Shown: positions 1 through 11,531 of the stretch, in pieces
Numbering within the stretch: position 1 is the first letter of the stretch
Layout: each line of letters opens with the position of its first letter
DNA from: Strongyloides papillosus
Taxonomy: Eukaryota; Nematoda; Chromadorea; Rhabditida; Strongyloididae
DNA length: 64,000 nucleotides
Assembly (NCBI GenBank): GCA_005656395.1
Contig: SRSI01000038.1
Location: 806,001-870,000 of the forward strand
Reading direction: 5' to 3'
The notes under the pieces: generated by a model
What the model was told of the DNA's origin: nothing
What the model saw: only the letters and a program-made list of their open reading frames with translations
Databases searched by the model: none
Position numbers and translations under genes: made by a program

Positions 1-268
1 CAGACATAACACTTTTTTAACTCGATCAATTTTTATAGTCAAATAGTCATTTGATGTATTTTTTCCTAACTTAAAGGGGAAAATAAGTTACAAAACTTTT
101 GGTTTACAATTTGACCAAGTTATGTTTAAAAAACACCAATTTTCCGAAACATTTTTGTATAGTTTTTTACCAGAAATAACTATTTTTAAAGTTAATGGAA
201 TTTTATTGTTTATGACTCATTTGAAAGATACAATTCAGGAATAAGGAGGAAAATAAATACTTAAAAGA
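1..268 (+). repeat. Partial Helitron-family repeat unit
   Basis: This stretch matches the internal ~525-bp tandem unit of the Helitron-like elements in this window. The order of recognisable blocks is the same as in the units after 835, 1355, 1880 and 2405, but the unit breaks off where a new Helitron 5' end begins at 269. It is either the tail of a copy that starts left of the window or the host of the next insertion. Confidence 0.6.
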
Positions 269-3200
269 TCTATAACAAAAAGAAATAAGGAAAAAAAATT
301 TGTCTCTCTCATAACTCTCTTCAAATTCAACCGATTTTTATGGATAAATAGCCAAAAGATGTGTTTTTTTCTAACTTAGTGGGGAAGATGGGTCTTAAAA
401 GTTTTTGGGCCATAATTGGCCATGTTATCTTTAAAAAACAGTGTTTTTTTGGCCTTTTTTAGCATAGTTTTGTACAGGAGATAACGTTATTTTAAAATAT
501 ATAAGATACAATGGTTTATATATCATTTGAAAGGTCTAATTCCAGAATAGTGCGGAAACACAATTCTATTGAATTGTATTAGAAATTAGCTGAGTTATGG
601 TCCAAAAAGTGGTGACCATTTCGAAAAAAAATCTTAAAAGATTAATAGTTGCAACATAGTCGTAACTTGACGAAACCAAATAAAAAAGTATCTATTATAT
701 AGATCTACGTTTAACTTAAAAAATAAGGGTCTAACGAAGTTTGTAGCTCAACTACGAAAGAAGTTATATTAATTTGAATGTCGATTTTTTTGCTTTTTTT
801 CCATTTTTATTGTAAAAATCAATTTTGTCTTCAGCATAACTTTTCTCAAACTCAATCGATTTTTATGGTTAAATAGTCATTTTATGTGTTTTGTTCTAAC
901 TTAGTGCGGAAAATGGGTCTCAAAACGTTTGGTTCATAACTGACCAAATTATTTTTATAAAACATCACTTTTTTAGAGACGTTTTTGCATAGTTTTGTTC
1001 CAGAAATAACTCTTTTTAAAGTTAATGAAATTTTTTGGTCTATCACTCATTTGAGAGATACAACTCCAGAATAGTGCGGAAACACAGCAGCATAAGGATT
1101 GATAAAGAATTGGCCAAGTTATAGATCAACAAGTGATGACTATTTTTTTGGTAAAAATTAAAAAGTTAAATAGCTATTAATTAATAGAAACTTTATAGAA
1201 CTAATTAACTATGACTTGCTCATATAGATTTAAGTTTAACTTAAAAAATGAGACTATTGCAAAGTTTACAGCTTATCTAGAAGACGATTTATGCCAACTT
1301 TAGTGCCATTTTTCTTGCTTTTTTCCATTTCTTTTGTAAAAATCAATTTTGTTCCAGACATAACTCTTTTCAAACTTGATAATATTTTATGGCCAAATAC
1401 TCATTTGATGTATTTTTTTTCAACTTAGTGCGGAAAGTGGATCTCAAAACTTTTGGTTCATAACTGGACAAATTATTTTTAGAAAACATCACTTTTTTAG
1501 ACACTTTTTTGTATAGTTTTGTCTTTTGGATAACTTTTGTAAAAGTGAACGGATTTTTTTTGTTTTTTAACTCATTTGAAATGTTAAAGTTAGGAATAAG
1601 GGGGAAACTTAATAGAATTTAAATTAATAAAGAATTAGCAAAGTTATAGGTTAATAAGTGATGAGCATTTTTTTCGTAAAAATTAAAAAGTTAGATAGAT
1701 ATTATCTTATTAAAACTTTATAAAACTATGCGATATGGTTTTTTCTATATAGATTTAAGTCTAACTTAAAAAATGAGGCTATTTCGAATTTTATAGCTTA
1801 TCTATAAAACGATTTATGCAAATTTTAGTGTCATTTTTCTTGCTTTTTTCTATTTCTTTTGTAAAAGTCAATTTTGTTCTAGACATAACTCTTTTCAAAC
1901 TTGATTAATTTTTATGGTTAAATTGCTATTTGATGTATTTTTTTTCAACTTAGGAGGGAAATCAAATCTCGAAACTTTTGATCTATAATTGGCCAATTTA
2001 TTTTTAGAAAACATCGCTTTCAAAACACATTTTTGCATAGTTTTGTTCCGGAAATAACTCTTATCAAAAGTTAGTGAAATTTTATGGTTTATGACTCATT
2101 AGAAAGATACTAACATAAAATAAGGGGGAAACACAGAAGTATTAAGATTGAAAGCGAATTAGTCAAGTTATGGGTCAACAAGTGATGACTATTTTTTTGG
2201 TAAAAATTAAAATATTAAATAGCTATTACTTAATGGAATCTCTATAAAATTGAATAAATATAGTTTCTTTTATATAGATTTAAGTCTAACTTAAAAAGTC
2301 AAATTATTGCGAAGTTTATTGCTTATTTGCGGAACGAATTATACTAATTTTAGTGACAATTTTCTCATATTTTTTTCATTTTTTACACAAATATCGGTTT
2401 TGTTCTTAGCATAACTGTACTCAAACTTGATTAATTTTTATGGTTTAATATTCAGTAAATGTATTCTTTTCTAACTTAAGGGAAGAAAATAGCTTTTAAA
2501 TTTTTTAACTAAAATTGACAAATTCACCTTTTAAAAATATCAATTTTTTGAACACGTTTCGTTAAGGTTTGCTCTAGAAATATTTCTTTTCAAAATTAAT
2601 AAAAAATTTTGTTTTATGACTTATCTAGAAGGTACAAATATGGAATAAAAAGGAAATTCAATATTAAAAAGATTAATAAAAAATTAGTTATGTTATGAAT
2701 CAAAAGATGATAATCATTTTTGTTTGTAAAAATAAAATTTTCCTAATGTTTTAACCTTAATAATGGTTGTTTAAAGTAACAAAAACTAAATTTAGAATAT
2801 AGTTCAAAGCTTAACTTTAAATTTGAAACTATAACGAAGTTTTTAGCTTTAAAACGATAAAACTTATTTAAGGTATTAATTTATGAGTATTTCTCATTTT
2901 ACAATTGTAAAATTAAGGTAAATATGTAGTTAATAGAAAAATGATATTAAATCGTTTATATCGATCTTAAAAATATAGTAGAAGATCAATTAAATATTTA
3001 TTTGGAATGATTCAAACATTCATTTTTTTTCACCCTTTAGATATTAATAAAATTCTTTTTGTTTCGTAATTTTTTAATTAAACTAAACAGTTTCAATAAA
3101 TGTAGACGTTATAAAATGATTCTCACAATCAGAAACATTTCATATTTTATAACAATGTATTTTCTGTTATCTTTTTTCTCCAGAAATTTGTAATTTAATA

Positions 3201-3312
3201 AAACAATTTTTTTATACAGATACTTTGATTAATGATTTTGTATAAAAATTCTTTATTAAAAAATATGCTCTGCGAACCAGCTCTGACCTGCCGAAGGCGG
3301 GTCAAAGGCTGG
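269..3312 (+). mobile_element. Non-autonomous Helitron-like element, copy 1, with ~525-bp tandem repeats
   Basis: The element starts with TCTATAAC and ends in CTGG. A strong hairpin (GACCTGCC, loop GAA, GGCGGGTC) finishes five bases before the terminal CTGG. The base before TC is A and the base after CTGG is T, so the termini obey the Helitron rule (A, TC...CTRR, T; no target duplication). The interior is about five diverged units of roughly 520-530 bp; landmark blocks recur near 306, 835, 1355, 1880 and 2405. No Rep/helicase ORF is visible, so the copy would depend on proteins supplied elsewhere. The same ends occur at 11532-13495 and 20578-22536, and isolated ends occur at 29995 and 31844. 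The start could instead be an internal duplication within a longer element entering from the left. Confidence 0.72.
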
Positions 3313-3589
3313 TTTTATAAAATAAAAAAACAAGTTAAGATCTAAATGGACATAATGTCATAAAAAATATCAAATTAAAAAAAGTCACATTAATTGAAAA
3401 AGTTAAACATATATATCTTTGTAAAAAAAACGGTAAAATGTATGCGACAACCCAATATTTTGCGTTGTTTAAAAATTTATGCTATTGTTTTATAATTTTA
3501 AAATTTGAATAATATTCAATTTTTTAAAATGGTGGGACATTTTTTTGCATTATAGATAGATTTGTCAAAATTTGTCCTTTTTTTCTGTG
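3313..3589 (-). mobile_element. End fragment of TA-flanked TIR element, interrupted by Helitron
   Basis: The segment is homologous, in reverse orientation, to 25673-25955, the left end of the complete 955-bp element in this window. The terminus reads CACAG followed by an A/G-rich run and abuts TA at 3590-3591. The other side is cut by the Helitron 3' end at 3312, which implies that the Helitron landed in this element. Confidence 0.65.
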
Positions 3590-3884
3590 TATACTTTTTC
3601 TAAATCATTTTTGGAGTTAGGTCGAAATAAGAGCGACCAAAAGTTTTTGATTGTAATCAATTTGTTTTTTACTTTTATGATGTTTTAAAAAAAAATATTA
3701 AAATTAGCAAACATTTTTATTATTTTTATAAATTTTTAAAAATTAAAAAATATTTTTTTATACAAAAAAATCTATATTTTTTCAAAATTTCTTTCAATTT
3801 AATTAACTAAAAATCATTAGAAAAATGGGATTTAATAAAAATAAAAAGGGATTTTATAGACAAATAAAGAATTTTACAAAAAAA

Positions 3885-4700
3885 ATAAACTTCCCAGTAA
3901 AATAACCAAAAATGCTTACAAATCAAAACAAAGATGATAGTCAAAGATCCATTGAAGAGTATATCGGCACTGATAGTCAACATCACTTAGATAGGCAGAC
4001 GAATTCACCAGTTGCTTTACTAGTTAGAAAAAGATCCAGGAATTCTTAAGGTTTCAAGGCTGCACCTTAGTTTTTCTAATACTAATCAACTTTAACCCAA
4101 CGTCTCTCATAAAGGCTACCAATTAATAATAATTAATTACACTTATATGAGGTAAAAATAATAGCAGTGCTTGATAGTGAATGCGCAATGCTTTAGCTTC
4201 ATCAAAAAATGAATGAAACAAATTAATTTACTTTAAAAAAATCAAAAAATCTACTCAAAAACACAAATGCTGTAAAAAAAATTGCTAAAATGCTTTAAAA
4301 TATGTTTGTTTATAGTTATTCATGTATAAAGAAATAAGTCATTTCTTTGAGATATTTAGTATTTCTCAAAACCTTATTATAAGAAGATAAATATCACTAA
4401 TGGATTGTCATGGTACATAAATCATATAATTTTGATATCTTATCTTTTAAAATAAATTTGATCATTCAATTTATATTGTGTTACCTACATTATTGATTTC
4501 GCCAAGCACGGTGTCGATATCGAATAACACATGCTTATAATACCAAAATATTAAAAAAAAATCATTCTAAAACACAAATGCTGCACAAAAAAAATAAGCT
4601 GCAAATGCTAAAAAATATGTTTATTTATCGTTATCTATGCTTAGAATATTCTCTATCTCAAAAAAACTCCACTAAAAAACAATTTGACGCTGGTCACTAT
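3885..4700 (+). repeat. Direct repeat, copy 1 (partner 13568-14180)
   Basis: Long direct similarity to 13568-14180, including a 45-codon ORF and a series of short blocks of the type AAACACAAATGCTGC. Copy 1 carries about 210 extra bases near 4324-4531 that are absent from copy 2. In both places the repeat is followed by sequence related to the right part of the TA-flanked TIR element, so the two may be parts of one larger mobile unit. Confidence 0.65.
3912..4049 (+). CDS. 45-codon ORF conserved in both copies of the direct repeat
   Basis: An ATG-initiated frame of 45 codons ends in TAA. The other repeat copy has a frame of exactly the same length at 13601-13738, with the first 15 residues identical (MLTNQNKDDSQRSIE). 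About 16 of 45 residues differ, mostly in the C-terminal half, yet the start, the stop and a basic C-terminus (LVRKRSRNS here, PLRKRPKKF there) are kept. No known family is recognised. It could be a first exon, a small transposon-borne protein, or chance conservation in a recent duplicate. Just downstream are only AT-rich sequence and short repeats. Confidence 0.3.
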   Translation: MLTNQNKDDSQRSIEEYIGTDSQHHLDRQTNSPVALLVRKRSRNS

Positions 4701-5290
4701 TAATCTGAACTTTAACCATTTGATATATTGTAGATTGAAAGTCACTCTCATGTTTATGGAAAATTGACCAAATTTGTTAATGTTGCGTAATGTTAGAGCA
4801 TAAAAATAGTGAAATTTACAAGTATTTTTACTTTAACTGTAAAAAAACATGATTTTTTAGTAAGTTTTATTTTTTACATTGGAGGTCACCATCTAGTATA
4901 TGAAAAATCAGCCATATTTGTTAATGTTTATATTGTAGTATTAACAAACAACCTAAAAATAAATTGATTACAATCAGTGAAAAACAATTACATTCTTATG
5001 TCGAGAAAATTAAAATAACTATCTATATATTTTCACAATCCTTATATCTAAACGTTATAACCCCTGGAAGTGCCCGGTAAAATGACAAATGATCTTTAAA
5101 CGAAATTATTTAAATCTTATTTTACTCTTGGATTATCAAATGTATTGTAGAAAACAACTTAAGTTTTAAAATAAAGGTAAAAATGCAATTTAGTATAAAT
5201 TTTATACTATATTAAATTATAAATTTCACATTTTTATCATTATTATTTCTTTGTCTTTTAATATTTGTTATATTCATTTATTTTAATTAT
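4701..5290. other. AT-rich intergenic DNA with TA-element remnant
   Basis: No gene is seen. Around 5140-5190 there is a block similar to 26400-26450 in the middle of the complete TA-flanked element (shared TTGTAGAAAACAACTT). Its continuation is found only after 8945, which indicates that the material between was inserted into that element. Confidence 0.45.
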
Positions 5291-5399
5291 AGATATTAAG
5301 AGACAAATAAGATAATTTTAATTAAATCTCGTTTTTTGAGTCACCCGAACATTTTTTAAAAATTTTATACACCTAAAAATTTGACTTCCATCCTTTTTT

Positions 5400-5640
5400 T
5401 ATAAATATAAAGAGCAGCTAAAAAAATGTATGTTGGCAAATTTATTTGGCTTGAGACTTTGAGATACAGTATCTGCAATGATACAAATTCGGAAAAATTG
5501 ATTTTTATAAGTTTCCGGTGAATAAATTTTTTTAAAAATAAATATTGTTTCTAAAGAGTAATTTTTTATGAAAAAACGAATGAGCATAGTGAAAACATGC
5601 GCTTTTTTGATTTCTGTACTTAAAAATTGAAATTTTTTAT
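5400..5640 (+). repeat. Left arm of inverted repeat flanking the LINE
   Basis: The reverse complement of about 8640-8875 aligns here, with conserved blocks AAAAAAATGTATGTT, CAAAGTCGGAAAAATTGAT-like and AATGAGCATA in the same order. The arms face each other across the LINE coding region. Divergence is moderate, so the pair is old. Confidence 0.6.
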
Positions 5641-5692
5641 TTTATTTTTTTTATTTTATTTTATTCGCATTCACCTAAAAGGGACGAAAAAT

Positions 5693-8468
5693 TTACAAAC
5701 GTTTATAAATATTAACATTTAATGATAATTTGGCTTTTCTATCAGGTTGTTTTCGTATAGTAGAATTATCAGGAACAAGAGATAGAAGTCTCTTTGGAGG
5801 TCTGCCTACTGGTCTTTTCCAATCTTTCTCAACATATACATCAAAAGGTTTTCTTGCCTTTTCCATTCTATCTAGTATTATATCTTTAATACACATAGCA
5901 AGATGGATCTCTTTTTTGAAAATAGAATATAGAACCTTCTTCTCCAGTGATACAAATTTATTGATAAGCATAATAGTCGGTCTCATAGATTCTATACTGT
6001 ATAGAGTTGCTGGTCTTATGATGCAATTATAAATTTTTAATTTATTTTTGTAATCAGCCCTATTTAATAGTTCTTTGTTTTTAAATCTTGCCCGTCATGT
6101 GGCCTTTGCACGTTCATTGAAATCGTTATTATCTCCATTCAGGTCCATAGATACCACTCTTCCTAGGTATTTATAATTTGATACTACTTCATATATTGGA
6201 TTATCTAACTTCTTTTTATATTGCGTAGCCATCATTTTTGTTTTATCCTTACTCAACTCTAGACCTGTTTTCCTGTCATGATATTTAATAACATGAGCTA
6301 TTTTTTCTGTTAGCTTTTGATCATAGGTGTAAATTACTATGTCTTCAGCAAACTCTAATTTGAAGCTAACTGTAGGAGTACCATCAATCATAACCTTAAC
6401 TAGGTTACTTTCTTCGTTTTTAAAACAATCATCTAAATTATGTTGGGCATTCTTAAGAATTATTTCCAATAATAGAATAAACAATTTTGGGCTTACTGTA
6501 TCACTCTGTCTAATATCTGACTTCACTTCGATTGTAGTATATGAATTGTTGATACCTGTGGAAAAGGTAGCTTTTGGAGATCTGTATAATGCTTCAATTC
6601 TTTTTACCAATTCTTCATCAAAATCATTTATTGCCAAACTGTAGAGAAGCCATCTATGGTTAACTGAATCGAATGCTTTTTTAAAATCTATAAAAATAGC
6701 ATATAAATCTTTCTTATACTCTCTACACGTTTGAATTATTGTGCAGAATTGTAATATCTGATTTAAAGTATTTCTTTTTCTAAAAAACTCCGCCTGGCTA
6801 GAACTGACACAATTTTCAATCTTATCTTGGATACGTTCAAGTAAAGTTCCAGTATAAATTTTGAAAATAGTTTGTAAGATTGATATTGGCCTAAAACTAG
6901 AAATATCATTCGAAATACTGCTAGGTTTTTTGATAAGAACTATATTGCATTCATTCATTTGGTCAGGAATCAAATGTCCATGCTTATTGAATAAAGTAGC
7001 TAGTGCTTCTGCTGCTTTTCTGCCACCTAATATGAGGTGTTCGAGAAAAATGCCATCAGGTCCACAAGCTTTTCTTTTACTTTTTTTAATTCTAAAACTA
7101 ACTCCTTCAGGTGTTATGGGATGTCATTTAGAATCTTTTTTGACATAATTCCTCCACTCGATACTTTCTTCTCTTTCTTTACCAAAGATTTCACTAAAGG
7201 TTTTCTTCACACTATCTTTGCTTATGTTGTTGAATTTTTTCCTAGCTGTTTCTTTAAAAACATATTTCATTGATCTACCTTCCTTGATAGCTTTATCAAT
7301 AACTGAATTTGTTCTTTTTAAGCACAACTTATTAATTTCGAATCTTATTAGTTTGCTAAGAATAGTATAATTCAAACCTTTACTTTTAAGATTTTTCCTC
7401 TTGATAAGTAGATTTTTGATTTTCGGATTATCAGTGATTCTACGTGATGACTTTATTTCTTTTATTTTATATTTATTGTAAATTTTTGTAAGATTACTTC
7501 TGATTGTATCACAGTTTTGTTCAGCATTTTCACCAAGGTCCCAATTTAATTTTTTCTTAATATCTTTTAACTTCATAGGGTTAATTTCATTAAAGTCCGG
7601 TCTAACATTAACCTTGTTGTTCTTGAATTTTGTCCTATGTGATAAGACTTTGAATTCTAATTTTAATGTTAAAGGGTTATGGTCGCTGTTAAAGATATGT
7701 TTTTGCAACGCCCTAACATCTTTTATTCTTTTAGCTAATACTTCATCTGATAAGAAATAGTCTATTTCTCCTTTAATTTTTTGATTGGGTGATATTCAAG
7801 TTGTTCTTCTGTTGGATTTCCTGTTAAAGAGCATATTGCAGCAACATAATTCCATTTCTTCATAAAAATTGAGTCAATCTTTTTTCTCTTTCATTTTCTA
7901 ATACATTCCCGTTTAACCGTCTTCCATTCTTGTTATTGAATAGTACCTTTGCATTAAAGTCTCCTCCAACAATGCATTTTATACTTCTATCTTTACTATC
8001 AGTAATGATACCTCGTAATTTGTCATACAAAATGTCAATTTCATCTTCAGAAGCAGCAGAAGTATGGAAATAACATGATGTAAGGACACATGTCTCATTT
8101 TCTACTTTCATAACAATACTGGTTATTCTCGACGATTGTGTAACTATTTTTTGAATGTATTTTAGTAGTTCTTTTTTGATAACTATACCACTACCTTCAT
8201 TTCTATTGTCCGCTTTACCCATGATATATACAAAACCTTATTCTTGGAAACATTCATCTGTTTTCCATCTGGTTTCAGTAATAAACGCAACATCAATTTC
8301 CTCTGAGTTCAGCAGTTCATTCAATTCATATATTTTGTAGAGTAGTGATCTGACATTAAGTGTCATCATTTTTAACATTTTTGCATGATTGTTAATTATT
8401 CGACTATCCGAAGGCCCGACGTCACTCCCTGGCTCGAAACCTCTAATTTTTGCCTTTATCGTATCCAT
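5693..8468 (-). pseudogene. RTE-like non-LTR retrotransposon (LINE), endonuclease and reverse transcriptase, broken
   Basis: On the minus strand the pieces run in LINE order. An AP-type endonuclease begins near 8375 (LKMMTLNVRSLLYKI, FITETRW), continues in other frames at 8222-7860 (GGDFNAKV) and ends in the frame opening at 7708 (SDHNPL). A linker follows at 7650-7124. The reverse transcriptase lies at 6973-6095 (FRPISILQTIFKI, IFIDFKKAFDSVNH, TKMM, YKYLG). The C-terminal tail is at 5986-5693 (DWKRPVGRPPKR, typical of RTE-like tails). At least four frame changes separate these parts. The usual YADD/FADD catalytic box reads FAED, so the polymerase would be inactive even if the frame were repaired. 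An RTE assignment is likeliest; a CR1-type element is possible. Confidence 0.8.
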
Positions 8469-8639
8469 TTTAATTACTTTACTTAATTTTTTAATTTTAA
8501 AACTTTTTATTATCTTAGTATATGCTTATGCAATAATATTATGTAAAAATTAGGGAATAAATATAAAAACGTACACTCATAAGAGACAAAAAGAGAGGAA
8601 TGTAAAAAAAAAAAATTGAAAAACTAAAAAAAATTCCAA
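8469..8639. other. AT-rich LINE 5' flank
   Basis: Short A-rich sequence between the LINE endonuclease start and the right inverted arm. No gene is seen. Confidence 0.4.
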
Positions 8640-8875
8640 AAAACAATAATGAGGTAAATTTATAAAGCCGGAAGTATGCTCATTAGTTTTTTAACAAAAA
8701 AACAAACTCTAGAAACATTTGTTTTTAAAAAAATCTATTTACTGTAAACTTGTAATGATCAATTTTTCCGACTTTGATCCACTGCGGCTCCTATATCTCA
8801 AAGTTTGAGACCGAACAAACTTGCTAACATACATTTTTTTAATTGCTTTTTTTTATTAATATAATAAAAATAAGG
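8640..8875 (-). repeat. Right arm of inverted repeat flanking the LINE
   Basis: Inverted partner of 5400-5640. The LINE lies between the arms, so either it inserted in a long-TIR element or the whole 5.2-8.9 kb block is one composite element. Confidence 0.6.
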
Positions 8876-8944
8876 GTAAAAATTTTAGTTGTACCTCCAA
8901 TATCTTATTGACTCACAAAGTGCGATTTGAAAAAAATTTACTAA

Positions 8945-9106
8945 AAAACAGAAACTTATTTTAATAATACTTTAATTATTGTTTTAATTTTTATACATGC
9001 GATAATTGCAAAAAAATTAGTCGCAAAAAAAGAAAATTCAATTTTTTTAAGTAGGACATATTTGTTAAATTTTATGCAAACCTGTGTCTTCTTTATTTTT
9101 TGTCTG
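8945..9106 (+). mobile_element. Right end of TA-flanked TIR element
   Basis: Closely similar to 26465-26627, the right end of the complete copy, down to the terminus TTTATTTTTTGTCTG followed by TA at 9107-9108. With the remnant at 5140-5190 it suggests one copy split by the LINE-bearing insertion. Confidence 0.65.
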
Positions 9107-9116
9107 TAGCTACTTG

Positions 9117-10085
9117 ATTTTAACTAACGAATACTTAAGTTTCATAATTTTAACTAACAAAATTCGATAGTTACATAATTTAAACTAACAAAGTTCTTTA
9201 GTTACATAAGTCGTTCTTAACAAAGTTCGTTAGTTACATAAATTGTTATTAACGAAATTCGTTAGTTACTATATTTTAACTAACAATGTTCGTTAGTTAC
9301 TATATTTTTACTAACAAAGTTCGTTAGTTACTATATTTTAACTAACAATGTTCGTTAGTTACATAAATTGTTATTAACGAAGTTAGTTGATAACGAAGTT
9401 AGTTATTAACAAAGTTAGTTGTTAACGAAGTTAGTTATTAACGAAGTTAGTTGTTAACGAAGTTAGTTATTAACGAATTTAGTTATTAACGAAGTTAGCT
9501 GTTAACGAAGTTCGTTGTTAACGAAGTTAGCTGTTAACGAAGTTCGTTGTTAACGAAGTTAGTTATTAACGAAGTTCGTTGTTAACGAAGTTAGTTGATA
9601 ACGAAGTTAGTTGTTAACGAAATTCGTTGTTAACGAAGTTAGTTATTAACGAAGTTAGTTATTAACATAAATTGTTATTAACGAAGTTAGTTATTAACAT
9701 AAATTGTTATTAACAAAGTTCGTTAGTTACATAAATTTTAACTAAAAAAGTGCGTTAGTCACTGTATTTTTACTAACAAAGTTCGTTAGTTACTATATTT
9801 TTACTAACAAAGTTCGTTAGTTACATAAATTTTAACTAAAAAAGTGCGTTAGTCACTGTATTTTTACTAACAAAGTTCGTTAGTTACTATATTTTTACTA
9901 ACAAAGTTCGTTAGTTACTATATTTTAACTAACATTGTTCGTTAGTTACTATATTTTAACTAACAAATACTTTAGTTACATAAATTTAATTAACAAAATT
10001 CGTTAGCTATTTGGTTTTAACTAACGAATGTTTTAGTTACATAATTCTTGTTAACGAATATTTTAGCTACTTTTTTTATCAACGA
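9117..10085. repeat. Minisatellite built on (A)ACGAAGTTAGTT / TAACTAAC palindromic words
   Basis: About 970 bp of tandem repeats. The centre (about 9360-9720) uses a 16-bp unit, AACGAAGTTAGTT plus ATT or GTT. The flanks use 27-30-bp units with TAACTAACAAAGTTCGTTAGTTAC. The words GTTAGTT and AACTAAC are complementary, so single strands can fold at many points. No ORF of note is present. Confidence 0.85.
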
Positions 10086-10096
10086 ATATACTATAG

Positions 10097-10962
10097 TAGT
10101 ACAGAGATCCGGAGCGGATCGGATACTCAAAAAAAATTTAGAAAGTGCTCCGGAGCGAACGCAGATTAGATCCGGATATATCCATAAATAGTAAAAATTG
10201 CTGTTAAATTGTAAACTACAATGCGGCTTAAAAAAATAAGACATGTATGTAAAGAGTGAATAATTGTGATATTCTTATCACGATCTATTGATTAGAAAGA
10301 TCAAGGAATTAACTCATGTTTTAATAGCAGGGTAACAAGTCTCATAATTAATATTAATTATAATATTATTATTAATATATTGTTAAAATATATAAATATT
10401 TCTTTTAAAATTATTAATTATATTATTGTTGTTGATAACTTATTAACTATTTCAATATTAATAGTATATTATTAATATATTTTTATTTTTAAAAAATGTT
10501 TATTGTTTTTTTTTAGCTTGATTTTAATATTATGTCATTAATTATTTAATTATAATATTTGTTATTTATTTTATACATTATAAAAAATTTTTAAAGATTC
10601 AATTAAGAATTTTCCTGATATCTTTTTAAATATCAGAATGAGCAAAAGAATTTTAAGTAATTTGTTACTATATAATTAAATTTTTATATATTATATTTTT
10701 TAAGTTTTAAAATTTACAAGTATCCACGGATACTTATATGGATCGATCCACGGATATTTGTACGGATAGATCTGCGGATACTTACGAAATGATCCACAGA
10801 TACTTATACGAATCGATCCGTTGATACTTATGAAATGGTCTGCGGATACTTATACGGATCGGGGCGGATAGTAAATTTCCCGATTCTAAATCGCTCCGCA
10901 TAGTTAACTATTCGCTCTGCTCCGTAATATCCGATGCATTATGCGCTTCTAGTAATGTACTA
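10097..10962. mobile_element. Short non-autonomous hAT element with 8-bp target duplication
   Basis: Termini are TAGTACA at 10097-10103 and its reverse complement TGTACTA at 10956-10962. The flanks are perfect 8-bp direct repeats TACTATAG (10089-10096 and 10963-10970), the hAT signature. Subterminal sequence is rich in GGATC/GATCC-type words (GATCCGGAGCGGATCGGAT on the left; CGGATACTTATACGGATC on the right), as expected for hAT transposase binding sites. The 866-bp interior is AT-rich with no transposase. Confidence 0.82.
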
Positions 10963-11188
10963 TACTATAGTAAAAATATAACAGTAGGGAAACTGTTTGG
11001 AAAATTCGAGAACATTTTCTTTTGTTTATATAATAGGTGAAAAAGTCACCAAAACAGTCATTTTATTAACTGAGGTAGTAGTTGTAGTTATTTTTAATTA
11101 TCATCATATTTAATGTAAGACTTGTTTTATTATATCATATTTATTAAATGTATAACTTAATCATATTGTAATTTTAATATTGTATTTT

Positions 11189-11448
11189 GTAGACCACTAG
11201 GAGTTTCAGAAAGAGTTGAAGGAGATTTCAGGAGTTTCTAAGAGGTCAAAGAGTTATTTATAAGTAAGTAAATTGTTGTAGTTTTAAAAATATTATCCCT
11301 AGGTGGCCACTTTGTGTAGTATTATATTAGTGTGTCTTTTTGTATTAAAGTTTGGGTCAATAAAAGTTTGATATTGGTAAAGGTTTAAAAGTCTTTCGGA
11401 CATTCAGAGGACATTGGGAATTTGTTTGAAAAGGGGGACGCCACAACT
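11189..11448 (+). repeat. Possible degraded solo LTR
   Basis: It starts TGTAGACCACTAGGAG and has a TATA-like TTATTTATAAG and a poly(A) signal context AATAAAAGTTTGA shared with the better-supported solo LTR at 15746. The right boundary and the target duplication are not clear, so this is a tentative call. Confidence 0.35.
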
Positions 11449-11531
11449 TATATCTATAAATATATTTTCTCTATTATATATTTATAAAATCAATAGATTT
11501 CTTATTAATATTTTTATTAATATTTATACTA

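Noticed and set aside
5399..7273. Plus-strand ORFs across the LINE
   Set aside because: They are antisense to the minus-strand LINE domains and show no family features.
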